This document shows positions 30,733-42,000 of a stretch of DNA of 64,000 nt, in pieces. The DNA comes from Synaphobranchus kaupii (lineage: Eukaryota > Chordata > Actinopteri > Anguilliformes > Synaphobranchidae). The stretch is from assembly GCA_029718625.1 (NCBI GenBank), contig CM056381.1, positions 1,009,684 to 1,073,683 of the forward strand, read 5' to 3'. Within the stretch, counting starts at the first letter, position 1, and every line of letters starts with the position of its first letter. A program made the translations under genes and the position numbers. The notes beneath the pieces are model-generated. The model was given only the letters and a program-made list of their open reading frames with translations. It had not been told where the DNA came from and searched no databases.

Positions 30733-31730
30733 CCCTTATTTTGGCATTTATTATTTGTAGAATAACTTGAAATGTCCGACCAGACTTTGAACAAGTGGCA
30801 CATTTCAATGTAAAAGCAAATTGCAAATTTCAATGTAAAAGCACTTCTTATAATATCGCTCTAGATATGTGATAACCATAATTTACTGTTATGATGCCGA
30901 AAGATGGATGGAGACCGAAAAACAAAAATAATTGAAATGATAATTTTCTTCCTGGGTAACAAACACACCCTTATCCCAGAGCCCTTAAGATTATTGATAT
31001 ACTGCAGAACAAGTTTGGTCAGAAAATAATGAACTACATACATTCCAGTATATACAATAAAGTGTCTCTATAGAATTACGTGTACGACAACCGTAGAAAA
31101 AAAGAAATAATATAGTGGTAAATTTTACTCTATTGTTTATCATACCTTAATAAAAAAAGAAAATACTTTTTAGCTTTTGGTCAAAATCAATAATGTCCTG
31201 CCATTGGCCGATAATCTATGAACGCAGCTGCCTAAAGTTAAAGACATTCCCCCATACTAGACTCACAAAACCCTGCACTCTGTCTCTCTCTCATTGGACA
31301 GCAGTGACCAGCTGTCTGTCTGTCTGTCATTGGACAGAAACGTGCAGTACATGGGCACGGACACACTGCACTGAGCCCACAGAGAAAGCTGTGGGTTTAT
31401 CGCACACAAAACACAAGACTACAGCAGAGTACCTCAATGCACAATCACCCTACATTGTGCTCTAGTGGACACTGGTGTCATGTAGTGAACGCTGATAAAA
31501 TATTGTAGTGTACACTGATTCTGTAGTGTAAAGTAATGGTGTTTTCTTCAAGCATATTAGTATATGTACTTTACATATACATTGTAGTGCGCAGGAAAGC
31601 AGCATACTGCACACTAAAGCCATGTAGTGCACACTCCGTAATGTAATGTTCTCCTATGGTTGTTCTTACATTTATATAAGGGTGGGAGGGTGTGGAGGTC
31701 TTTCACTGTGGTTGGATCCCTAAACTACAA
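30239..31730. other. intergenic, AT-rich
   Basis: A (TA)n tract is at 30699-30728. At 31470-31640 degenerate TGTAGTGNACACT repeats occur. No gene was recognised. Confidence 0.4.
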
Positions 31731-31732
31731 GA

Positions 31733-31993
31733 AGTCAGTGTAATATAATGGGTAGGGAACTGGGCTTGCAGGTTTGATTCCCAGGTAGGACACCTGCCAT
31801 TGTACCCTTGAGCAAGGTACTTAACCTGAATCGCTTCAGTATATATCCAGCTGTATAAATGGATACTATGTTTAAAAATAAATAAATAAATAAATAAAAA
31901 ATGCTGAAAGTTGTGTAAGTCTCTCTGGAAAAGAGCGTCTGCTAAATGCTAGTAATGTAATGTAATGTAATGTAATGCTAGTAATGTAATGAA
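31733..31993 (+). mobile_element. tRNA-derived SINE with TGTAA-repeat tail (UnaSINE-like)
   Basis: The head has box A-like TAATATAATGGGTAGGGAAC and box B-like GGTTTGATTCCC. The body contains CCCTTGAGCAAGGTACTTAA. After an AAATA microsatellite the 3' end is GAGCGTCTGCTAAATGCTAG followed by TAATG repeats. That stem-loop-plus-TGTAA tail is known from eel UnaL2/UnaSINE and related fish SINE/LINE pairs. Confidence 0.8.
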
Positions 31994-32321
31994 GAAGCCG
32001 GAGAGTGTGGTGTAATGCAGTTCCCCTGCTGGAGGATAGATATGCTTTTCACTAAGCAGTCATCAATGGGACCCCTTTCCAATCTAACCTTGGCTTTGTA
32101 CAGACATGTACAGATGGAAATTCTTTTTAGCATTTGGTCAATCAATGTCATTCTTGTCAGATGGTTCTTATATTGTAAGGCCAATCTTATACAGACTGTA
32201 GGTAGAGAGCAGTCATTATTCAGGCTAATACTGAAACTAATGATGGTCCGTACAGGCAATGTGGCACTGAGTGGCATGTATGGAGAATGCTACTGTCTTC
32301 AAAAGGCCCTGCTCCCTGCGC

Positions 32322-32600
32322 AGCGCTAGTTGGCAAACAGAAGTGCGCTACTGCGCTGGTTGGCGAATAGGCTACAGCCAGGCCACTGCGCTGGTTAGCA
32401 TACAGAACTGCGGTAATTAGCTAATATAGCCGTGCCATTGCACTAGTTAGCAAACAGCCGCGCCGCTGTGCTAGTTAGCAAACAGCTGCACCGCTGTGCT
32501 AGTTAGCAAACAGCCGCAACCCTGTGCTAGTTAGCAAGCGGCCGCGCCCCTGTGCTAGTCAGCTAATATCGTTGGCAAGAACAGCCTAACTACTTGGCAA
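32322..32600. repeat. ~32-bp degenerate minisatellite (left part)
   Basis: Repeats of GTGCTAGTTAGCAAACAGCC followed by GCGCCGCT, about eight copies with many substitutions. The same repeat resumes after the Tc1 element (33611-33680), so that element was inserted into it. Confidence 0.85.
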
Positions 32601-32618
32601 CAACAAGCTTGCTACTTA

Positions 32619-33608
32619 CAGTTGAAGTTGGATGTTTACATCCACTTAGGTTGAAGTCATTAAAACTCATGTTTAACCACTCCACAGATTTCATGTTAGA
32701 AAACTATAGTGTTCGCAAGTCAGTTAGGACATCTACTTTGTGCATGACACAAGAAATTTTTCCGACAATTGTTTACAGACAGATTATTTCACTTTTAATT
32801 CATTATATCACAATTCCAGTGAGTCAGAATTTTACATACACTAAGTTGACTGTGCCTTTAAATTTTTTTATATTTGGTCGCATATCGTTTGGCGTTGCAT
32901 GCCATGACTTCTTGATGTCTGTGACCCAACAACATTAAAAGACTCTTGATATCTTATTTTCTGGTACTCTTACAAGCGATACTATAACGTCTCTGCATTT
33001 GAATAGATCTCTATGGGAATTGGGGGGTGGGACTAGATTTATCTGTAAATTATGCTGGAACCGTATGGAATACATGATTGGCAAAATGGCTGTAAGTCAT
33101 CAAGGGTCTGAGGTATCAAACGAGCCTCAAACCATCACTCTGCTGCCAGATATGCAGTAGATATGGATGGATCACTTTAAGGATTGTTTCTCCTGACAAA
33201 TTTTCCTATTGAACTCTATGGAAAAATAAGTCAGGAGAAGAAACCCTTCAAGTTATCCATCCATATCTACTGCATATCTGGCAGCAGAGTGATGATTTAA
33301 GGCTTGTTTGATACATCAGACCCTTGATGACTTACAGCCATTTTGCCAATCATGTATTCCATACGGTTCCAGCATAATTTACAGATAAATCTAGATCCCC
33401 CCAATTCCCATAGAGATCCATTCAAATGCTGAGACGTTATAGTATCGCTTGTAAGAGTACCAGAAAATAAGATATCAAGAGTCTTTTAATGTTGTTGGGT
33501 CACAGACATCAAGAAGTCATGGCATGCAAAGCCAAAGGATATGCGACCAAATATTAAAAATGTAAAGGCACAGTCAACTTAGTGTATGTAAACATCCGAC
33601 TTCAACTG
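32619..33608. mobile_element. Sleeping Beauty-type Tc1 foldback element, non-autonomous, 990 bp
   Basis: Flanked by TA (32617-32618 and 33609-33610). The left end CAGTTGAAGTTGGATGTTTA and the inner TTTACATACACTAAGTTGAC match the outer and inner direct repeats of Sleeping Beauty-like IR/DR arms, as does TAGGACATCTACTTTGTGCA between them. The interior is not transposase but a long inverted repeat folding around ~33220. The right arm has only one hybrid repeat, as if its two direct repeats had recombined and lost ~215 bp. Confidence 0.9.
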
Positions 33609-33610
33609 TA

Positions 33611-33690
33611 GCTGTGTCACTGAGCTAGTTACCATTGTGCTAGTTGGCAATTTCAGCCGGGCCGCTGCAACTGGCAACATCTCTACAGCG
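33611..33690. repeat. right part of the interrupted ~32-bp minisatellite
   Basis: GAGCTAGTTACCATTGTGCTA and GGCAATTTCAGCCGGGCCGC continue the unit seen left of the Tc1 element. Confidence 0.7.
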
Positions 33691-33885
33691 TTATTGCAGC
33701 AGGTTCTGTCTAACCCTGGTGAACTTCATGTTTCCAACACAGCTCTGACCTCAGGGGCTGCATGCTCCTGCATTCTGGCCATATTTCAGGAAACAGTAAT
33801 GCTACTTAATGAAGTTTACATGGGATGAGTACCATCAGGAAAGTACTGTGATCAGTACTGCAAACACAGGCATGTGTTCCTACAC

Positions 33886-33965
33886 GTACACGTACACACA
33901 CACGCACACGCATGCACACACCAGACACGCACACCACACACGCATGCACGCACACCACACATGCA
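33886..33965. repeat. CA-rich microsatellite
   Basis: Imperfect ACACAC/ACGCAC/CACACC runs. Confidence 0.85.
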
Positions 33966-33967
33966 CA

Positions 33968-34125
33968 GGCTGTGTTCGAATCAGAGCCCTATCTACTACG
34001 TCCTGTGTACTTTGTACTAACAGACTGTGTACTGTTTACTGTATACTGTTCAGTACGCGACATGCAGTATGCAAATAATATCCTCCATACTATTTTCCAA
34101 CCATCTATGATGGTGCTGTGTGTGA
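33968..34125. mobile_element. MITE fragment, same family as 6401-7060
   Basis: GGCTGTGTTCGAATCAGAGC followed by CCTATCTACTACG matches the terminal repeat of the pak5-intron element; only one end is clear. Confidence 0.5.
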
Positions 34126-35999
34126 GCCAACGCATGAGTTTCGGAATGTATTTGTGTGTGTGCGTGCGCGCGGGTGTTTGTAAATGTGCGTTTATGAAGG
34201 TGTGTGCTGTGCGCACACGTGTGTGTATTCTTTTGAATACAGAGAGACCTGTGAAAGAGGCCCAGGAGTGCTTTATCCCATCTCTGCGCTAAAGGAACAC
34301 GGTGACCTACAACACAAGTATACGGCTGAGTAAGGAGCTCCTTGGTGGCTCGTCCTACTCAAGTTTCTGGGTGCCAGTGTGTGGATGAGTCCCACGCTGT
34401 ACTAGCGACCCCCCCCCCCCCTCCTCCCAGTCACTTTTCTGACACAGTGACTTCAAGCTCCACAGCGTAGTGAGAACCAAGCAGCCAAGCGTTTGGAGGA
34501 GAGCGTCTGCTGGCAAGGAAGAGTGTGTAGTGAAGGGATCGGCTTATCAATCTCAATTAGGTGGAAATCAAAAATAAAATAAAAAAACCTTGCGTTGAAA
34601 ACAAAACAAATAAATAAGCCCACTGTAAATAAGTGTTCTGTTCCATTCCTCTGACAGTGTCTCTGTGATATAAAAACATTTTTAAAACGGTTTTCTAAAA
34701 TGTGAATAAAATGACAAAACGCTTCTCACAGATGAAGACTGAATACTTGCGGAACAGCAGTTGCACACCTGAACTTTGGTAGAACTCTGGGTAGTGTAGT
34801 TACCTGGCCATGATATGAGTCCAAATAGTTGCAAAATATGTTCGTTAGTTGCTCTGTGCTCCCCTGGGGTGATAATACAGAATAGGGTATTTGTTGCTCT
34901 CAATTCACTTCTATAGTGCAGCTTAAACGGTCACAAAATGACACTTCTAGCACGTATACGAACGCGAACTAAGTGGATTCTGTCAATACAAACACTAACC
35001 AGTCCTCAAACATATTTTTATTGATTTTTAATTAAATGGCCCTTTCCTGGCTTTTTTGTATTTTATTTGGAACGTAGATCAGGTTGGTAATTCTTGCACC
35101 AGAAACCACTCTTTCCACGGAAGCAAGTGTTCCTGGTATATATCTATGGTAAACAAACCGACCTGCTGAAATTTTGCTAGTCTTTTCTGGTAGCTTGCTA
35201 ATTTTAATTAAATTTAAAAAAGGACTCATATCATGGCTAGGTAACTACACAACCCAAAGTTCTACCAAGGTTCAGTTGTGCTTTAAGGGAATTCGCTCAG
35301 TGTTTAAACGTTTTGCGATTCTCTTCCAGTCACCCGTAGAATTATGACCTTGTACATTCCACATACGCACAATGCACCAGTTATCCAAGTGCATTGCTAC
35401 ATTTGAACCTTCTTCACAGCTGACAGTTTTTCAAAGTGCCCATAACGTAATACTCAACTGTTAGTGAATGGTGATTACTCACAGATTGTGCTGGCACAAA
35501 TTAACTAAATATACATTTTTTCCGTTATCGTAGCTGGTGCTGCTACAGTGATTATGCAGTAACATTCAAATATAAACAAACTAGCAACAAAAAAACAGAA
35601 CAAGAAAAAAAGGTTTAAAAATATTCTTTGAATATATTAGGCCTAAAACCCACGTGACATAAAACCATTGGCAAGTAGGTAAAAACAGATATCACGTCCA
35701 ACAAATATTGCTATTTGCAGACAACGGTGCATTAAAAAAATCAATATAAAACGGTGATAAAATAAAAGACAATAAAAGCCCAACAGAAAAGACAATAAGA
35801 GGCTGCAGGTGACGTCTGCTCCTGCCAGGTGTGTGTCTGCTCCAGGGTGCCGGTTTGGGTTTAAACAGGTGGAGGTGTGTCTGTACGGAGCAGCCCCCCC
35901 CCCCCCCCCCCCCCAGGGCTGGGGGCAGGGACAGGACTGCTGCAGGGGGAGGGGCGGGGCAGTGGGCGGGGCCTCAGACTCAGTTAGTGGGAGGGTACT
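34126..35999. other. intergenic and probable plcb4 3' UTR
   Basis: C-runs occur at 34410-34420 and 35896-35913. Minus-strand AATAAA motifs (plus TTTATT near 35012 and 35057) are candidates for the plcb4 poly(A) signal, about 950 bp past the stop. No ORF was recognised. Confidence 0.4.
34761..35285. mobile_element. MITE-like inverted repeat, ~525 bp
   Basis: Arms at 34761-34822 and 35222-35285 are imperfect inverse copies: GAACTTTGGTAGAACTCTGG and CATGATATGAGTCC on the left return inverted on the right. No transposase lies between them. Confidence 0.6.
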
Positions 36000-36068
36000 T
36001 CACACCACTGTGGCTGGTCTGCGGTCCATCTGTGCCTCCAGCTTCACCATCTGCTGCATTTCCTTCGC
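36000..36068 (-). CDS. plcb4: plcb4 last coding exon
   Basis: Acceptor CTCTTTCAG; 22 codons [20 protein letters not shown] and VV, then TGA at 36000-36002. The hydrophobic VV end could bind a PDZ domain. Confidence 0.92.
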   Translation of the reverse strand, partial: AKEMQQMVKLEAQMDRRPATVV

Positions 36069-39000
36069 CTGAAAGAGCAAAGCGACAGCATTGAGCGCAG
36101 CTAAATACACCCTGCTAACGCTACAGATACATACATCCTGCTAATGCTACAGCTACATACACCCTGCTAACGCTACAGCTAAATACACCCTGCTAACGCT
36201 ACAGCTACATACACCCTGCTAATGTTACAGCTACAGCTACATGCACCCTGCTAATGCTACAGCTACATACATCCTGCTAACGCTACAGCTACATGCACCC
36301 TGCTAACGCTACAGCTACATGCACCCTGCTAATGCTACAGCTAAATACACCCTGCTAATGCTACAGTTACATACATCCTGCTGACGCTACAGCTAAATAC
36401 ACCCTGCTAACGCTACAGCTACATGCACCCTGCTAATGCTACAGCTACATGCACCCTGCTAACGCTACAGCCAAATACACCCTGCTAACGCTACAGCTAC
36501 ATACACCCTGCTAACTCACCAGATACAGCTAAATACCCTACTAACACAGATGAGTGTTTGAGATCAGGGCCACAGCAGCAGCAGTAAGGGCGCCTAGTAG
36601 ATCACAGATCTGAGTTCAGTGCTACAAGCAGCAGTGGGAAAGGGCTTATAGTAGATCACAGATCTGAGATCGGTGCTACAGCAGCAGTGGGAAAGGGCTT
36701 ATAGTAGATCACAGATCTGAGATCGGTGATACAGCAGCAGTAAGGGCTCCTAGTAGATCACAGATCTGTCCTACAGCAGCAGTGGGAAAGGGCTCAGAGT
36801 AGATCACAGATCTGAGATCAGTCCTACAGCAGCAGTGGGAAAGGGCTCCTAGTAGATCACAGATCTGTCCTACAGCAGCAGTGGGAAAGGGCTCAGAGTA
36901 GATCACAGATCTGAGATCAGTCCTACAGCAGCAGTGGGAAAGGGCTCCTAGTAGATCACAGATCTGTCCTACAGCAGCAGTGGGAAAGGGCTCAGAGTAG
37001 ATCACAGATCTGAGATCAGTCCTACAGCAGCAGTGGGAAAGGGCTCAGAGTAGATCACAGATCTGAGATCAGTGCATTGTCCTACCTTGACAATTAGACT
37101 GTTCATGTGCTTTCAAGTGCTGCACAAAATAAAAACAAAAAAAAAAAAACTTGAGCAAATTATATATTTTTAAAATCAAGGGAATAGGCAATGGTATATG
37201 ACAGACAACATAAATAATAATAATAGCTGCAAGCAGCCATGAAGGGGCTCAATAATGAAAATATAAGCAGAAAAAACAATTCACGTTTCATGGCAGTGAT
37301 TAAATGGAAGTTGAATGATTTTATGCCATAGTTATGTGAGTATGTAAGTATGTATGTATGTGAGTATGTAAGTATGTGAGTATGTAAGTATGTAAGTATG
37401 TGAGTATGTAAGTATGTGAGCATGTAAGTATGTGAGTATGTGAGTATGTGAGCATGTAAGTATGTAAGTATGTGAGTATGTGAGTATGTGAGTATGTATG
37501 TGAGTATGTGAGTATGTAAGTATGTGAGTATGTAAGTATGTGAGTATGTGTTGGGTCTGACTGGGATCGAACCCTGGTCCTTAGGGAGCCATCCTCGGCA
37601 CAGGTTGATGATGGAATCCCATTTTTCTCAAAATTAAAAGATTAAATATGCCTTTTAGGAAATAACTGTGCAGATATGGGGAGGGGAGGGGAGGGGCAGA
37701 AGGATAAATCGGGTGGGGAGGGGGCGGGGCTACCTGCTCATTGGCTTTCTCCAGGTTGTCCAGCTGCTCACGCTGATTCTTCTCCAGCTGATCCATCTCC
37801 TTCGACTGCTTCATGGCCAGCTGTCAATCAAACGCACAGGCCTGTGTTACACACCGTTCACCTGAGCACTGGTGTGAACGTCGAACGTCCATTTGCATAT
37901 AAATACACAGTAAATACAGAGTAAATACACACTAAATACACAGTAAATACAGAGTAAATACACACTAAATACACAGTAAATACACGGTAGATACACACCC
38001 TTTTTCTTTCCTCAAGGAATTTTTTTGTGTTGCTGCTGTTCAGCTCCCGTACTCTCCTGTAAAAGCAGACACAGCTGAGTCTAACACAGCTAACACGTCT
38101 GTACAAATTTACATTTTAAAGATTATTCACAGGTGCTCTGGAGTTCAGGTAAAACACTTGAATTACTGTGTGTGACTCAAATTGTTACCGATTACATATT
38201 GCACAATTTTCATAATTGTGACACGTGCTGGTAAAACGGTCCGCAAGTCGCACTTCTGCAATTCACAGAAAACGAAAAAAGTAGTTTTTTTCCCCCCATA
38301 TAACAAAAGTTTAAGTGTTTTAGAAGTCGCTTAATATAATATACAATGTATTTACGATCTCTGAATACCTGTAATAAGTAACACAAATAGGCTTGTTAAG
38401 CCATGTTTGCTGTGGGTGGGCTTCAATTTGAGGGACAGGCTATAATCAGCTGTCCATTAACACCTTCAAAGTAGCTACTATCATTTGCAGTGAAACCTGT
38501 CTGGTTTGTAACATTACTTGAGTAAATTTGAGTTTTTGAGTTTCTGTCTGTTAGTCGAGCTGTGTCCAAATCATAGACCGTATAAAAATGGTCCGAATCT
38601 ACTGCGTCCTCCTGTGTAGCTGATACTGCTTACAGCGTAGCCTACTGTTGAGTGACATACAGCAGCCTATCTGAAAAATATCCTCAATACTATTATCAGC
38701 GAAAACCTAAGCATAATAAGTAGCCCTATATCATTTGCGGATTTAAAGTACACTACATTTAGATAAGTAGGCGAAATGTTAACTTTCTCACAGCTAGCAT
38801 AGGCTCAATAGTAGCCTATAGAAGGGCGTTGATTCAGACCGATTGGAACACATCCTTTGTTTAGCAGAAACCAAGTTAGCTAACAGTTGGCTATCTAGCT
38901 AGCCGCACGTCCAAACAATGTATAATTTGCAAGCATTTTCGTTGTGATATTCTTATCTGTCTGTCTTTGTTTAACACAAACAAAGCCCTTGCTGACTAAG

Positions 39001-42000
39001 CTAACAGTTAGCCTTTTAGCTAGCCGCATGTCAAAACAATGTATCTGCAAGTGTGTTCGTTGTGATTTTAGTATCTCTACCAGCCTTTGTTTAGTAACAC
39101 AAGCCCCTGAAATCCAGTCTGATACTCTAGTGGGGGAGTGGTTGGGGGTGGGGTTAGCCCATTAAGTTTGCCAGCCTGAGGTGTGAATCTTTGCAAATCT
39201 TTCAGAGCTGTTTTCTCAGGAAAGTGTTTTAAGGTGTACCAACATTCATTTGAAAGCTCAGTATCTGTACTTTCATAAAATATAAAAAACAGAAAAATTA
39301 CTCCGTACGACTTGTGGACCGGTTTACCAGCACCAGTCACAATTAAAAACATCCCCCATTTGGGAAAGAAATGTTGTTTGTCTGTTTCCTGTTCCTGACA
39401 GTATTGAGGGTGGACAGTATTGAGGGTGGGTGTTGAGGGTGGACAGTATTGAGGGTGGGCAGTATTGAGGGTGGACAGTATTGAGGGTGGGCAGTATTGA
39501 GGGTGGACAGTATTGAGGGTGGGTGTTGAGGGTGGACAGTATTGAGGGTGGGTATTGAGGGTGGACAGTATTGAGGGTGGGTGTTGAGGGTGGACAGTAT
39601 TGAGGGTGGGTATTGAGGGTGGACAGTGTTGAGGGTGGACAGTGTTGAGGGTGGACAGTATTGAGGGTGGGTGTTGAGGGTGGACAGTATTGAGGGTGGG
39701 TGTTGAGGGTGGACAGTATTGAGGGTGGGTATTGAGGGTGGGCAGTATTGAGGGTGGGTGTTGAGGGTGGACAGTATTGAGGGTGGACAGTATTGAGGGT
39801 GGGTATTGAGGGTGGGTATTGAGGGTGGGTGTTGAGGGTGGACAGTATTGAGGGTGGGTGTTGAGGGTGGACAGTATTGAGGGTGGGTGTTGAGGGTGGA
39901 CAGTATTGAGGGTGGACAGTATTGAGGGTGGGTATTGAGGGTGGGCAGTGTTGAGGGTGGGTGTTGAGGGTGGACAGTATTGAGGGTGGACAGTATTGAG
40001 GGTGGGTATTGAGGGTGGGTATTGAGGGTGGGTGTTGAGGGTGGACAGTATTGAGGGTGGGTGTTGAGGGTGGGTATTGAGGGTGGACAGTATTGAGGGT
40101 GGGTATTGAGGGTGGGCAGTATTGAGGGTGGGTGTTGAGGGTGGACAGTATTGAGGGTGGACAGTATTGAGGGTGGGTGTTGAGGGTGGACAGTATTGAG
40201 GGTGGGTGTTGAGGGTGGACAGTATTGAGGGTGGGTGTTGAGGGTGGACAGTATTGAGGGTGGACAGTATTGAGGGTGGACAGTATTGAGGGTGGGTGTT
40301 GAGGGTGGACAGTATTGAGGGTGGACAGTATTGAGGGTGGGTGTTGAGGGTGGACCGTGTTGAGGGTGGGTGTTGAGGGTGGACAGTATTGAGGGTGGGT
40401 GTTGAGGGTGGGCAGTATTGAGGGTGGGTGTTGAGGGTGGGCAGTATTGAGGGTGGGTGTTGAGGGTGGGTGTTGACCGTGTTGAGGGTGGGTGTTGAGG
40501 GTGGACCGTGTTGAGGGTGGGTATTGAGGGTGGATGGAACACACCTCTCTCTCTCTGCCTTGTTTTTGATGGTCTTGTCCTGGCTGATGGCCTTGCTGTT
40601 CTCCATGGAGGTCTTGGCCTGGTTGGCGCGCATCTCTTTGCTCTGTCTGAAACAGAGGAACCATCAGTCAGACATGTACACACACACAGTGCTGTTCATA
40701 CTGTCCTTGTGTTTTCCCCAGGGAAAGGTTTGTGGAAGAGTCCAGCTCTGGCTAATGGACGGTGCGTCTGAGCGGTTTCTCCCCCAGTGCGTCTGAGCGG
40801 TTTCCCCCCCCAGTGCGTCTGAGCGGTTTCCCCGTGGGCGCGTGTGGCTTACCGTTCGTGGATGAGTTTGAGCTGTGCGGCCTGCTGCTCCAGCACGGCG
40901 AGCATCAGCTTCCTCAGGTGCTCACACTGCTGTAGAACGTGCTGATCCTTCTGCTCCTGCTCCTCTGTGCCGTGGGAGCTGATCATCTCTGACCACTCCT
41001 TAGTGTGCTGAGCCACCATCTCCTTCACCTGGGCACAGGTAAACCATCCCGCTGCTCACACATGGCTCCACCTGCGTGCACTCACCTGTGTCCTACACCT
41101 GTGCACACTCGCATCACCTGCATCCCACACCTGTGCTGTGCTGTCCCTTCTTAAAAATGTGTGCTTACACTACAGCAAGAGAGGTACAGGGGTTGTCTCG
41201 GTGGCATAGCCTGTAAGAGCACATGCTCACTGCGAGCCGCGATGACGGTGGTTTGAGTCCAGCTGTGTGACCTTTGTCGCGTGTCTCCCTCTTGCTCCCA
41301 TTCTTCCTGACTCTCTACACTCTGCTGTCCAACAAAGCTGAAAAGCCCTAAAAACTTAACTTTAACAAAGAGAGGTAAAGAGCTGTGTACAGCCAGTTCT
41401 GTCCCTTAACGGACATCCCACATGTGTGTCACCTGCAGTAGTGTCAGGTGTTTTATCTGCATTAGCAGTCTGTCAGGGCAAACCCCATAGACCATAAACC
41501 TGTTAGAGTCACAGGACAGATCACACCTGTTTTTACCTTTGCTTTGTGGTCAGAGGTCAGTGCCTGGACTTTGATTTCAGTTTCCTTCTTCAGTTCAAGG
41601 CAGTTATTCTCTCTGTACAGAACACAGTAGCACAAGGTCAGGAAACACCTGTGGGACAGGTAGCGTAGGCTGTGCTATGATACAGTAACAGGTATAAGGT
41701 AAAGTTCAGATTTACCCTCTCTTCTTGATGGCCTTTTCCAGCTGTTTTTCCTGGGCTAGTTTGTCCTTGTCGTGTTGAGCTACTATCTTATCCACCTGGG
41801 TGCAGTGGGTCTTCTGCATTGCACTGTGATCCTGGAATTAAACACAATGATGGCCTAATTAACTCATTAATAATCTCTTTAATTAATTGACTGCGGTCAC
41901 TTGCAAAGCAGCTTTCTAAGGGGTTTCCATTGGGATATGGATATTGATCTCAGGATATGGATATTGATCTGTTTAATGCCAATGTTGCTTCTCCAGTACA

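Noticed and set aside
39077..40683. Three overlapping minus-strand ORFs of 446-518 codons, rich in P, H, T and L
   Set aside because: They are the three frames of a 13/16-bp minisatellite with no stop in any frame. The real plcb4 exon at 40545-40646 covers only the upstream end of one of them, and a splice donor follows it.
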